Shown: positions 25,473 to 33,248 of the stretch, piece by piece | Layout of the letters: the number at the start of each line of letters is the position of its first letter | Position numbering within the stretch: the first letter of the stretch is position 1 | Origin: a virus | DNA length: 40,642 nucleotides | Reading direction: 5' to 3' (one strand) | Virus record (IMG/VR): IMGVR_UViG_3300009130_000061 | Span: 1-40,642 of that record | The notes under the pieces: generated by a model | What the model saw: only the letters and a program-made list of their open reading frames with translations | What the model was told of the DNA's origin: nothing | The model's database searches: none | Program-made: the position numbers and the translations under genes

Positions 25473-25487
25473 TAAAAGGTAATAATA

Positions 25488-25745
25488 ATGGCAGTAACAA
25501 AAAAAGCACCCAAAAAATTAAAATCCCAATCAGCAACAACTTATGATAAAGAATATGCGGATAAATTAATAAAAAAAGGCTATGAGGATGGTCTTGAAAG
25601 TGGACAACAACAAGTCTATGCCGCGATGGTTAATTTCTTTCAGCAACGGATGAATACTTACTTTGAACTTCGCCAAGATGAACTGGCTAAAGAGTGTCGA
25701 GAAGTTTTATCATTAATTAAACCAAACCTTAAACAAAACACTTGA
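25488..25745 (+). CDS. Small basic/helical protein of unknown function
   Basis: An 85-aa protein with only a weak AAGG before the ATG. The first 20 residues are basic (KKAPKKLKSQS) and probably disordered. The rest is helical with ELRQDELAKECREVLSLI at the C-terminus. No family is recognised. Its stop overlaps the promoter of the DnaE gene by a few bases (TTGACA begins at 25742). Confidence 0.65.
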   Translation: MAVTKKAPKKLKSQSATTYDKEYADKLIKKGYEDGLESGQQQVYAAMVNFFQQRMNTYFELRQDELAKECREVLSLIKPNLKQNT

Positions 25746-25770
25746 CAGATCGTTCAAAATCGTGTAATAT
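25742..25770 (+). promoter_or_regulatory. Sigma70-type promoter for the DnaE gene
   Basis: Consensus TTGACA (25742-25747), 17-bp spacer, TAATAT (25765-25770). The ATG begins at 25777, 6 nt after the -10 box. No Shine-Dalgarno fits, so the transcript is predicted to be leaderless. Confidence 0.85.
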
Positions 25771-25776
25771 AACAAC

Positions 25777-28700
25777 ATGATTAAGTCTTCTATCCCATTC
25801 GTCGGTCTTCATGCACACTCCACTGCGGGTTCTCCCTTTGACGCGATAGGATACCCCCAACAACATATGGACTTTGCTTATGAAAATGGTTGTGATGCCT
25901 TGGCATTGACTGATCATGGTAACTGTAATGGTTTAGCCTATCAGGTTCTTCATGCAAAGTCAATGGAAAAAGAAGGCAAGAACTTTAAACCAATTTATGG
26001 CTGCGAAGCCTATTTTATTCCCTCCCTCAAAGAGTGGGAAGAAGTTTACAACCAAAGCAAAACAGACAAGAAGACAAAAAAAGACGCAACAAGCGGAGGC
26101 TTTACAGTAGAAGACGAATCAGAAACTAAATCAGTGAAAGACACTCTCAACCGTCGCCGACACTTGGTCCTCTTAGCCCAAAATCAAACAGGTCTTAATA
26201 ATATCTTTGAGTTAATTTCACAATCATATAAGCCAGGAAACTTTTATCGCTTCCCGAGAATTGATTATGATCTACTGCGAACCCATAGTGAAGGCATTAT
26301 CGCTTCTTCTGCCTGTTTGGGTGGAGTTTATGCAGGAGATTTGTGGGAAAACATGGACAATGGGGATGAGGCTGTCCTAAATGCTATGCGTAAAACTACT
26401 GAAAATATGCAAAGTATTTTGGGTGATCGATGGTATGCAGAACTACAATGGTTTAAACATCCAACCCAGATGAAATTAAATACCTTTATAGTTCAAATTG
26501 CTAAGGAATACGGGCTTGAGTTAATCTCAACTGCTGACAGTCATTACTTTAATCCTGATGTTTGGAAATCGCGAGAACTATACAAGCGATTCAGACCAGG
26601 AGCAACCGCATTTTTTGGTGAAATGGCTGAAGATTTGGATGAATATGGGATGGAGCTGTATCCCAAGAATGGCGATCAAATGTTTGCATCATATAAAAAG
26701 TATTCATCCGAATTAGGTTATAAATTTGATGATGAATTGGTTAAGGAATCAATTGCCAGAACACATCACATCGCGCACAATCGAATTGAAAAGTTTTATC
26801 CAGATAATACCGTTCGACTTCCGTCATTTGTTATTCCCGAAGGTATGACTGAAGATGAAGCATTGAGTACCGCATCGATTAATAATTTACAAGCCAAAGG
26901 GTTTACAGATCCAGTTTATGTTGATCGTCTTGAGCATGAATTACAGGTTATCAAAGGTCGTGGCTTCAGCCGCTACTTTTTAACAATGAAAGCAATTGCA
27001 GACAAAGCAACATCAATGCAAATTACAGGTCCATCACGCGGATCTGCCGGTGGTTCTCTGGTCGCGTATGTGCTTGGAATTACTCAAGTTGATCCAATTA
27101 AATATGGATTGCTCTTTTCTCGTTTTCTAAGATCGGACGCAAAAGATTATCCAGATATTGATTATGACGTTTCTGATCCAATGACACTAAAGGAATCATT
27201 AGTTAAAGAATGGGGGGAGGATAATGTCGTTCCTATTTCAAATTGGAATACACTTCAATTGCGGTCTTTGATTAAAGATCTATCAAAGTTTTATGATATT
27301 CCTTATCAAGAGGTTAATATCGTAACAAAGAAGATGGTCTTTGAAGCTATCGGTCCAGCCAAGAGAGAGCACGGAATAAAGGCGGGTGTCTACGAACCAA
27401 CGTTCGAAGAATTAATGAAATATAGCACAAGCCTTCAGGAATTTTTAAAGAAATACCCACAAGTCGAACCGCATGTTAGAACTCTAAAGGGGCAAGTACG
27501 ATCTCAATCCCGCCATGCTGGTGGTCTGGTTGTGGGAGAAGAATTAAATAAATATATGCCATTAATCTATTCAGGTGGAGTAAGACAAACCCCTTGGACC
27601 GAAGGTCAAAATGTTCGCCACCTCGAACCAATGGGATTTATTAAGTTTGACATTCTGGGCCTTGGGACTCTAAGGATGATCGAAGATGCAATCTTAAGAA
27701 TTCTTAAGAAAACTAATCCCAATCCTACATTTGAGAATGTAAAAACATTCTATGACCACAATCTTCATCCAGATGTATTAGACTTCAATAATAAAGAAGT
27801 ATATAAAAATATATTTCATAAAGGAAAGTGGGCGGGAGTATTTCAGTTTACAGAAACAGGCGCTCAAGCATTCTGTAAGCGAGCAAAGCCCACAAGTTTA
27901 ATCGATATTGCAGCGATTACTTCAATCTTTAGACCCGGACCACTAAGCGCAAAGGTCGATAAAGAATATGTTAAAGCAAAGCAAACTCCAGAAGACATTA
28001 AATACATTCATCCAATTGTTAAGGAAGTGACAGAAGAAACTTATGGTTTCTTAATCTTTCAAGAGCAGATTGCCCTCTTAGCTCATCGTTTGGGCAAAGA
28101 TATCTCGCTTGACGAAGGCAATCTATTACGCAAATTATTAACCAAGAAAGGAACTGGCAAAGGTGCAGAGGAAAAGCTTAAAATTTATAACAAATTCGTG
28201 GCAGGATGCACAGAAAAAGGAATTAAAAAGGAGCAGACAGAGACTCTTTGGAAAACTTTTGAGTATTTTAGTGGTTACGGCTTTAATAAGTCCCATGCTG
28301 TCGGTTATAGTATACTATCTTACCAGTGCGCTTGGCTATTAAATTACCACCCAACACAATGGTTAGCAGCTTTCTTAAATAAGGAACCCGAAACTCGTAA
28401 AGAAAGAGCAATTAACGTTGTAAAGAATTTGGGTTATGAAATCCAAGAAGTTAACATTAATTTATCTGGAAGAAACTGGGAAGTCTCACCAGAAGGCAAG
28501 CTGGTTCAACCCTTGACCTCGATCAAAGGCTTGGGTGATAAAGCGATGGATCAAATTCTTGAACATCGACCATTCAACACTATTGAGGAATTGTTATTTA
28601 ATGAGGAAATAAGTTATTCTAAACTTAATAAAAAATCTTTGGATGTCCTTGTGCGCTCTGGGGCATGTGATACGATTGTGGATGATCGGTTTAAACATTG

Positions 28701-29166
28701 TCGGCATTTATGGTTATCTATTATAGACAGCCGACCAAAAAATAAGAAGAAGTTAGACGAAAATATAAAGAATAATCTAAGCGAACCGGATTTTTCCGAA
28801 GAAGAAAAGATTGAAAATGTTGTAAGTTTAACAGGGATCTTTCCTTTTGAACTGGTCTTAGACAAAAAGGTTAAAGAAAGATTGGAACTTTTAAAGGTTC
28901 CCCCTTTGGCCGAATATGATAAAGATTTGCAATTGTGTTGGTTTATCCCACGAGAAATCATTCCTAAAAAAACTCGTAATGGTAAAACATTTTGGATTAT
29001 AAACGCAATTGACGAAACATGTCAAACAACAAATATTAAATGTTGGAATGTGCGACCCAATGAAGTGGTGCATGTGAATCGACCGTATGTGAGCAAACTG
29101 GAACATGATCCTCAATGGGGATTTTCTACTCGTTCCATTAAGTGGAATTTTAAATTAGTAGGTTAA
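25777..29166 (+). CDS. dnaE: DnaE-type (family C) replicative DNA polymerase
   Basis: A 1129-aa protein, close to bacterial DnaE (~1160 aa). The N-terminal PHP domain starts at FVGLHAHSTAGSPFD and includes LALTDHGN. The polymerase core has GPSRGSAGGSLVAYVLG (~418-434), the catalytic PDIDYD (~458-463) and the third Asp in KFDILGLGTL (~623). The SRHAGGLVVG block is present (~571). Near the C-terminus are a helix-hairpin-helix (LTSIKGLGDKAMDQIL) and an OB-like domain from ~1010. All catalytic Asp residues are present, so it should be active. Family-C polymerases are uncommon in phages, and this phage also carries a family-A one. Proofreading could come from the PHP domain or a separate exonuclease; none is seen here. 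The start agrees with the DnaE N-terminus. Confidence 0.93.
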   Translation: MIKSSIPFVGLHAHSTAGSPFDAIGYPQQHMDFAYENGCDALALTDHGNCNGLAYQVLHAKSMEKEGKNFKPIYGCEAYFIPSLKEWEEVYNQSKTDKKTKKDATSGGFTVEDESETKSVKDTLNRRRHLVLLAQNQTGLNNIFELISQSYKPGNFYRFPRIDYDLLRTHSEGIIASSACLGGVYAGDLWENMDNGDEAVLNAMRKTTENMQSILGDRWYAELQWFKHPTQMKLNTFIVQIAKEYGLELISTADSHYFNPDVWKSRELYKRFRPGATAFFGEMAEDLDEYGMELYPKNGDQMFASYKKYSSELGYKFDDELVKESIARTHHIAHNRIEKFYPDNTVRLPSFVIPEGMTEDEALSTASINNLQAKGFTDPVYVDRLEHELQVIKGRGFSRYFLTMKAIADKATSMQITGPSRGSAGGSLVAYVLGITQVDPIKYGLLFSRFLRSDAKDYPDIDYDVSDPMTLKESLVKEWGEDNVVPISNWNTLQLRSLIKDLSKFYDIPYQEVNIVTKKMVFEAIGPAKREHGIKAGVYEPTFEELMKYSTSLQEFLKKYPQVEPHVRTLKGQVRSQSRHAGGLVVGEELNKYMPLIYSGGVRQTPWTEGQNVRHLEPMGFIKFDILGLGTLRMIEDAILRILKKTNPNPTFENVKTFYDHNLHPDVLDFNNKEVYKNIFHKGKWAGVFQFTETGAQAFCKRAKPTSLIDIAAITSIFRPGPLSAKVDKEYVKAKQTPEDIKYIHPIVKEVTEETYGFLIFQEQIALLAHRLGKDISLDEGNLLRKLLTKKGTGKGAEEKLKIYNKFVAGCTEKGIKKEQTETLWKTFEYFSGYGFNKSHAVGYSILSYQCAWLLNYHPTQWLAAFLNKEPETRKERAINVVKNLGYEIQEVNINLSGRNWEVSPEGKLVQPLTSIKGLGDKAMDQILEHRPFNTIEELLFNEEISYSKLNKKSLDVLVRSGACDTIVDDRFKHCRHLWLSIIDSRPKNKKKLDENIKNNLSEPDFSEEEKIENVVSLTGIFPFELVLDKKVKERLELLKVPPLAEYDKDLQLCWFIPREIIPKKTRNGKTFWIINAIDETCQTTNIKCWNVRPNEVVHVNRPYVSKLEHDPQWGFSTRSIKWNFKLVG

Positions 29167-29169
29167 TAT

Positions 29170-29397
29170 ATGATAAGAGAGAACGAAGATACATTAGAAA
29201 TTTTTCAATTAATTGTGGCTCGCGATGAGGCTGAATGTGAGGCTTCCAGCACAATATCAGAATATCTTATGGAACGCGCTGCATATTATGGAAACAAGCT
29301 GGGGCGAGAAAAGAAAAAGATAAAAGATTTTGACATAGTAGAGGATCAATATTCGGGCGACTGGCGATTGGTGTTTTATTGTGAGAGGTGTTTTTAG
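29170..29397 (+). CDS. Small protein of unknown function
   Basis: A 75-aa acidic protein 3 nt after dnaE. The first half is a helix rich in Glu and Ala (EIFQLIVARDEAECEASSTI), followed by a Lys-rich turn and a strand WRLVFYCERCF with a CxxC at the extreme C-terminus. No family is recognised. The stop abuts the next ATG. Confidence 0.65.
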   Translation: MIRENEDTLEIFQLIVARDEAECEASSTISEYLMERAAYYGNKLGREKKKIKDFDIVEDQYSGDWRLVFYCERCF

Positions 29398-29703
29398 ATG
29401 GAAGATGATTATGAATTGTTTATAGATGATTATAAACCTGATAAGAATGAGATTCGTCGGTCAATAAATCAAACTATAAAGAATAACTTACCATCAACCA
29501 GAACGGCAAAAGGCTTAGAGATTGAGATATTATCTACATGGAGAGATGCTTTAAACAGTGATGCTTCAATTTTATATGATTACGAAAAAGCTGGCTGGAA
29601 AGTGATGTGGTATAACAAACATTCAGATGGCCCTGGGCGTGGGAAACTTTTGCGTTCATGGCTTAGTATAAAAGATACGAGATATCTTTCAAAGGAGAAA
29701 TAA
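29398..29703 (+). CDS. Small protein of unknown function
   Basis: A 101-aa protein with GAGAGG about 15 nt before the ATG. It starts acidic (MEDDYELFIDDYKPDKNEI) and contains an aromatic segment WKVMWYNKHSDGPGRGKL around residues 66-83. There is no membrane segment and no motif I recognise. It directly precedes dUTPase and is likely in the same transcript. Confidence 0.65.
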   Translation: MEDDYELFIDDYKPDKNEIRRSINQTIKNNLPSTRTAKGLEIEILSTWRDALNSDASILYDYEKAGWKVMWYNKHSDGPGRGKLLRSWLSIKDTRYLSKEK

Positions 29704-30189
29704 ATGATTATTGAATATACAAGATTAAGAAATGATGTGCGCCCACCCGAACGGGCTAACCCAAGTGATGCCGGATTAGATTTGTTTTTTAATCCAGAAC
29801 CCGTTGGGATTTTACCAAGCCCAAAACTTGACGCTATTACGATTAAACCTGGCGAAAGTAGATTGTTACCCACTGGTTATCGCTTTGGCATTCCGCATGG
29901 ATATATGTTGGAGATTAAGAACCGATCTGGGATTGCATCCAAGCGTTCACTAATTGTCGGTGCTTGTGTTGTTGATAGTGGATATGATGGCGAAGTTTTT
30001 ATTAACCTTCATAATGTGGGAAAAGAAACACAAATAATCGCACCGGGCACCAAAATTGCTCAAGCAGTCATGGTTCCTGTGGTTCATTTCCGCGCAGTTG
30101 AAACCCAAAATGGAGATCTATACAGTTGGTATCCGATCACTATTTCCGAGCGCGGTGAAGGTGCCTTGGGTTCGACCGATAAGAATTAA
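29704..30189 (+). CDS. dut: dUTPase
   Basis: A 161-aa protein with a strong AAGGAG. All five dUTPase motifs are present in order: PSDAGLDLF (motif 1), NRSGIASKRSLIV (motif 2), VVDSGYDGEVFINLHN (motif 3, catalytic Asp and Tyr), GTKIAQAVMVPV (motif 4) and RGEGALGST (motif 5, the P-loop-like C-terminal arm). It hydrolyses dUTP to dUMP and pyrophosphate, keeping uracil out of phage DNA and providing dUMP for thymidylate synthesis. A 12-15 residue insert between motifs 1 and 2 (NPEPVGILPSPKLDAI) is a little longer than usual. Confidence is high. Confidence 0.95.
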   Translation: MIIEYTRLRNDVRPPERANPSDAGLDLFFNPEPVGILPSPKLDAITIKPGESRLLPTGYRFGIPHGYMLEIKNRSGIASKRSLIVGACVVDSGYDGEVFINLHNVGKETQIIAPGTKIAQAVMVPVVHFRAVETQNGDLYSWYPITISERGEGALGSTDKN

Positions 30190-30191
30190 TT

Positions 30192-30464
30192 ATGGCAAGC
30201 CTCTCAAGAAAATTGCGTCGTAAAAAAGAAAATGACGCAAAGAAAGAATTACAAAAAAAGGTTGGACTTTTTAGCAAACTTGAAGATCACTGTTTGGTAT
30301 GTCAAAAAGACTTTGACAAAAAAGATAAAGAAATGGTGATGTCATGGAGCGTTGTCGTGAAGGAAGACAAAGTAAGACTATATTGTCCTGACTGTTGGTC
30401 AAGGGCAACACAATTAATAGACGAGATAAAAGATGGATACGAAAATTCAAAAACTAATGTTTAG
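30192..30464 (+). CDS. Small zinc-binding-like protein
   Basis: A 90-aa protein. The first 25 residues are very basic (SRKLRRKKENDAKKELQKK). Two CxxC pairs follow (CLVC ~36-39 and CPDC ~65-68), a treble-clef or zinc-ribbon-like arrangement that suits nucleic acid binding. Similar small proteins are common in phage replication regions. Function unknown. It overlaps the methyltransferase gene by 32 nt. Confidence 0.65.
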   Translation: MASLSRKLRRKKENDAKKELQKKVGLFSKLEDHCLVCQKDFDKKDKEMVMSWSVVVKEDKVRLYCPDCWSRATQLIDEIKDGYENSKTNV

Positions 30465-30927
30465 TTCAAAGTCTGATGTGTGGGGCACACCACCAGAATT
30501 TTTTAACAAATTAGATAAGATATATAAATTTACTTTAGATCCTTGTGCAACTTTTGAGAATCACAAGTGTGATAAATATTACACCCTTGAAGATGACGGG
30601 CTTTCTAAAAGTTGGGAAAATGAGGTAGTTTTTGTAAACCCTCCTTATAGTGATATTGGCCAGTGGGTTAAAAAAGCCCATTATGAAGCTACTTACAATT
30701 CTGCAACGGTCGTCATGTTAATTCCGGCACGCACGGATACTAAATATTGGCACAATTATATTATGAGTGACGCTAATAAAATTTATTTTATCAAGGGAAG
30801 GTTAAAATTTGCCAACCCTTTTACTTCTGTTTCCAATTCTGCCCCATTCCCATCAGCAGTTGTTGTGTTTCACCGCGTCAAGTCACCGTTTATTCATTAC
30901 CCTGTAATTGGCACAATGGAAAGATAA
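30433..30927 (+). CDS. Phage-type DNA N6-adenine methyltransferase (Dam family PF05869-like)
   Basis: A 164-aa protein with the family opening FSSKSDVWGTPPEFFNKLD, the FTLDPCAT block (S-adenosylmethionine side, ~33-40) and the catalytic NPPY (~69-72). HYEA, VVMLIPARTDT and IYFIKGRLKF follow as in phage Dam enzymes. It would methylate adenine, perhaps in GATC, to evade host restriction or to mark progeny DNA. The length matches the family (~170 aa). The start is within the preceding gene. Confidence 0.88.
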   Translation: MDTKIQKLMFSSKSDVWGTPPEFFNKLDKIYKFTLDPCATFENHKCDKYYTLEDDGLSKSWENEVVFVNPPYSDIGQWVKKAHYEATYNSATVVMLIPARTDTKYWHNYIMSDANKIYFIKGRLKFANPFTSVSNSAPFPSAVVVFHRVKSPFIHYPVIGTMER

Positions 30928-31248
30928 ATGGAAGACAAGAAAACAAAAGTTATGTTTACGGTATCACAACGAACCAAAGCAGATTTTAAGCTTCAGCTTC
31001 AATATGATAGTCTGACGCAAGTAAAGTTTTTTCGCTTATTGATGGAAGGGTATATTAATAAAGACCCAGATCTAATGGTGTATATCAATAAGTTTAAGAA
31101 AAAGATTTCAATCCAAAGCAACACCCAGCGTAAAAAAATAATGACCAATATTAAAGATGCTGGATCTGTTAGGAATAAGTTTGCTCTCGGCGATGAGGAA
31201 GTTGAGAATATTTTTGATATTCTAGAAAAGGAACATCCAGAATTATGA
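30928..31248 (+). CDS. Possible ribbon-helix-helix-like protein of unknown function
   Basis: A 106-aa protein directly after the methyltransferase. Residues ~6-45 (KVMFTVSQRTKADFKLQLQY, then TQVKFFRLLMEGYI) follow the strand-helix-helix pattern of ribbon-helix-helix DNA-binding proteins. The C-terminus is a charged helix ending DEEVENIFDILEKEHPEL. Regulation of DNA would fit but is inference. It overlaps the sigma-region-4-like gene by 4 nt. Confidence 0.55.
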   Translation: MEDKKTKVMFTVSQRTKADFKLQLQYDSLTQVKFFRLLMEGYINKDPDLMVYINKFKKKISIQSNTQRKKIMTNIKDAGSVRNKFALGDEEVENIFDILEKEHPEL

Positions 31249-31487
31249 GTTGTTATGATGATTGCAAAAAGCAAAAGAAATCTTGCAAACAAAAAGATTG
31301 CAGGTTGTGGATAGATTATCCAAAAGATTATAATTGTACTGAAATATCGGTTCAGAAAAACGATAAACTTGTCTTTCGTGAGATTGGTGATCGGCTAAAA
31401 TTAACACCATCGCGTGTCAAACAAATCGAAACCGGCGCACTTAAGAAGTTAAATACGCGATTGAAGTCTCTTTTCAACATTTTATAG
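31245..31487 (+). CDS. Small zinc-finger / sigma70 region 4-like protein
   Basis: An 80-aa protein. The N-terminal 31 residues contain five Cys (3, 7, 14, 19, 31), suggesting a bound zinc. The C-terminal half matches sigma70 region 4: LVFREIGDRLKLTPSRVKQI, then ALKKL. This is the helix-turn-helix that reads the -35 box and contacts the RNA polymerase beta flap. It lacks regions 1-3, so it cannot be a full sigma factor. It could redirect host polymerase, like small phage sigma-domain or late-transcription proteins (T4 gp33/gp55 act at the same site). Its stop lies within the -10 box of the next promoter. Confidence 0.78.
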   Translation: MSCYDDCKKQKKSCKQKDCRLWIDYPKDYNCTEISVQKNDKLVFREIGDRLKLTPSRVKQIETGALKKLNTRLKSLFNIL

Positions 31488-31488
31488 T
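31461..31488 (+). promoter_or_regulatory. Sigma70-type promoter for the acidic protein gene
   Basis: TTGAAG (31461-31466), 16-bp spacer, TATAGT (31483-31488), overlapping the end of the sigma-region-4-like gene. Transcription from here gives a ~65-nt leader with the hairpins at 31492-31539. Confidence 0.5.
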
Positions 31489-31491
31489 AGT

Positions 31492-31539
31492 CTTTTTGCG
31501 AATTTGCGTACTATTTATACGAGTAAGACTTGCAAAAAG
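31492..31539 (+). promoter_or_regulatory. Nested hairpins in the leader of the acidic protein gene
   Basis: Outer arms CTTTTTGC (31492-31499) and GCAAAAAG (31532-31539) enclose a second stem CGTA (31507-31510) / TACG (31518-31521) with a 7-nt loop. AAGGAG (31542-31547) follows 3 nt later. The structure could influence mRNA stability or ribosome access. Confidence 0.45.
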
Positions 31540-31558
31540 TTAAGGAGAAAACTGCAAA

Positions 31559-32335
31559 ATGGCAAAAAAACAAAAGCCCCTATTAAATGAAGCAACCGTC
31601 CGACGAATGATGAAGCTTGCTGACATGGACGTTCTTGGTGATGGATTCATTAGTGAGAAATATAATACCTTACAGGAAGAAAATCCATTTGGTGGTAATA
31701 AGGATGATCGCAAAAGGGGTGGCAAATATACTCACGAAGATGACGACACCCAAGAAGCTGAAGATAAATCTGACGATGAAAGGCCAACTTCTAAGAAAGG
31801 CAAAAAACGCCGCAAAAAAGCAGGCTTAGATGAAGAATGTTATCCGGGGGATCATCAGTGTGAGGAAAACGAAAGACTCGGCCAAGGTCGCAAACGCGCC
31901 CCAGGCTCCCTGGAAGAAGAAGACGAACTTGAATCCGAACTCCATGCCACCGAAGATGAATTAGGTCGAGAAGATAAAATCGCCGATGAAGAAGGTGCAG
32001 AACTGGAAGGTGAAGTAACCATTACTGATGAAGAAGCTCAAGATATCATTGACTTGGCTGACAAGTTAAAAGATGCTGTTGGCGAACCCGAAGTTGAAGC
32101 AGACATAGAAATTGAAGACGAGCTGCCAATGGGCGGTGAAGCCGAAGAAGAAATCGACTTAGAAGAACCTGGCAGTCGCATGTACGAAGAAGAATTGTAC
32201 GAAGCTGCCCTTAAGGGTCTAAACATCGATATAATTGATGACAAAGCTGAACAACGTAAGGCACTCGTTCAAGAAGCAAAGAAACGAATTTATGAACGTG
32301 TCGTTCGACGACTTCTTGCCGAAAGCAAAAAATAA
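31559..32335 (+). CDS. Highly acidic phage protein, possible prohead core/scaffold-like
   Basis: A 258-aa protein with AAGGAG 11 nt upstream. After NEATVRRMMKLADMDVL (~10-26) it is dominated by Glu and Asp, with one basic island SKKGKKRRKKAG (~78-89). The C-terminus is a basic helix (EAKKRIYERVVRRLLAESKK). Long acidic stretches with helical ends resemble prohead core or scaffolding proteins, and NEATVRR-type openings occur in virion proteins of marine myoviruses as I recall. It has no enzyme motif. It has its own promoter and structured leader. Function is inference. Confidence 0.55.
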   Translation: MAKKQKPLLNEATVRRMMKLADMDVLGDGFISEKYNTLQEENPFGGNKDDRKRGGKYTHEDDDTQEAEDKSDDERPTSKKGKKRRKKAGLDEECYPGDHQCEENERLGQGRKRAPGSLEEEDELESELHATEDELGREDKIADEEGAELEGEVTITDEEAQDIIDLADKLKDAVGEPEVEADIEIEDELPMGGEAEEEIDLEEPGSRMYEEELYEAALKGLNIDIIDDKAEQRKALVQEAKKRIYERVVRRLLAESKK

Positions 32336-32339
32336 TTTC

Positions 32340-32367
32340 TTGACTTTTTTATAGGCTATGTTATACT
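32340..32367 (+). promoter_or_regulatory. Sigma70-type promoter for the IscU gene
   Basis: TTGACT (32340-32345), 16-bp spacer, TATACT (32362-32367). The ATG at 32374 is 6 nt after the -10 box; a leaderless transcript is predicted. GTTATACTT is shared with the GroEL promoter. Confidence 0.85.
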
Positions 32368-32373
32368 TAAGAC

Positions 32374-32763
32374 ATGGCTTATAAAAAGAAAGTGCTAGAG
32401 CACTTTGAAAATCCCCAAAATATAGGAACCTTAGATAAGGCCGACGCCAACGTCGGCACTGGTCTTGTTGGGGCACCCGCATGTGGTGATGTTATGCGCC
32501 TCCAAATTAAAGTTAACGATAAAGGAATAATCGAAGATGCTAAGTTTAAAACTTTTGGGTGTGGCTCTGCTATTGCTAGTTCCTCTCTTGTTACTATGTG
32601 GGTCAAGTCCAAAACGGTTGAAGAAGCGGAAAAGATCACAAATAAAGAAATCGTGGAAGAATTATCGTTGCCGCCTGTAAAAGTCCACTGTTCTGTTCTT
32701 GCCGAAGATGCAATTAAAGCTGCCATAAAGGATTGGAGAGAGAAATGCAAGACCAAGAAGTAG
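32374..32763 (+). CDS. iscU: IscU-type iron-sulfur cluster scaffold
   Basis: A 129-aa protein. The three cluster-binding cysteines fall at residues 37, 63 and 106, with Asp39 beside the first, the same numbers as in E. coli IscU. The HscA-recognition motif LPPVK is also at 99-103. It begins MAYKKKVLEHFENPQNIG, the canonical IscU N-terminus, which confirms the start. It accepts sulfur from host IscS and builds 2Fe-2S or 4Fe-4S clusters, then hands them on via HscA/HscB. It is followed by an A-type carrier gene. No cysteine desulfurase is seen in the window, so host IscS would be needed. It overlaps the next gene by 19 nt. Confidence 0.95.
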   Translation: MAYKKKVLEHFENPQNIGTLDKADANVGTGLVGAPACGDVMRLQIKVNDKGIIEDAKFKTFGCGSAIASSSLVTMWVKSKTVEEAEKITNKEIVEELSLPPVKVHCSVLAEDAIKAAIKDWREKCKTKK

Positions 32764-33116
32764 AATTTACAGAATTCGATGTAGACGAATTACCCCCCCT
32801 GTCTTTCACCACTGAAGCAATCCAAGCCGCAAAAGATGCTGCTGATGCTGAAGGCTTAAAGCCTGGGGAAAACTTGAGAGTCATGATCAGGGGCGGCGGT
32901 TGCGCTGGCTTTTCTTATGTCCTTGATTTTACAGATCCAAGAGAAAATGATTTTGTTATGAATTTCGATGGGCTTGTTGTTTACCTCGACCCCATGTCCG
33001 CCATGCACTTGGAAGGAACTCAGATTGATTATGTAACAAGCTTGATGGGAATGGGTTTTAAATTTTCAAATCCCAACGCCAAAACTACATGTGGCTGTGG
33101 TTCAAGCTTTGGCTAA
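32745..33116 (+). CDS. A-type iron-sulfur carrier (IscA/ErpA-like)
   Basis: A 123-aa protein; the ATG at 32745 with GGAGAGAGAA just upstream is preferred over an in-frame TTG 12 nt earlier. The three conserved cysteines are present: Cys53 in RGGGCAGFSYVLDF and Cys116/Cys118 in NPNAKTTCGCGSSFG. This matches the IscA/ErpA family and the C-terminal CGCGxSF is diagnostic. It has a ~20-residue acidic N-terminal extension (EFTEFDVDELPPL). It would carry clusters from IscU to apo-proteins. The overlap with iscU suggests coupled translation and joint function. Confidence 0.93.
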   Translation: MQDQEVEFTEFDVDELPPLSFTTEAIQAAKDAADAEGLKPGENLRVMIRGGGCAGFSYVLDFTDPRENDFVMNFDGLVVYLDPMSAMHLEGTQIDYVTSLMGMGFKFSNPNAKTTCGCGSSFG

Positions 33117-33212
33117 AATAAGATTATCTAGATTAGTTTATTTTTCTTTTGGCTTCCAAGTTGGGGTATTTATTACATCCTTATTGTTTTTGCTATCTCT
33201 GCAAAATTGTTC

Positions 33213-33241
33213 TTGATTTCTTGCACAACTTGATATATACT
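33213..33241 (+). promoter_or_regulatory. Sigma70-type promoter for the membrane-protein gene
   Basis: TTGATT (33213-33218), 17-bp spacer, TATACT (33236-33241). The ATG at 33249 is 7 nt after the -10 box, again predicting a leaderless mRNA. The gap before it (33117-33212) shows no gene and no clear terminator. Confidence 0.75.
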
Positions 33242-33248
33242 AATAGGC

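Noticed and set aside
28513-28541. TTGACC-17-TGATAA inside dnaE
   Set aside because: Weak -10 box and no gene start nearby; coding sequence explains it.
31512-31519. TATAAATA on the - strand
   Set aside because: No - strand gene lies downstream of it; it is part of the leader hairpin of the + strand gene, so most likely chance.
33117-33212. Terminator after the A-type carrier gene
   Set aside because: T-rich stretch present, but I could find no stable GC stem before it.
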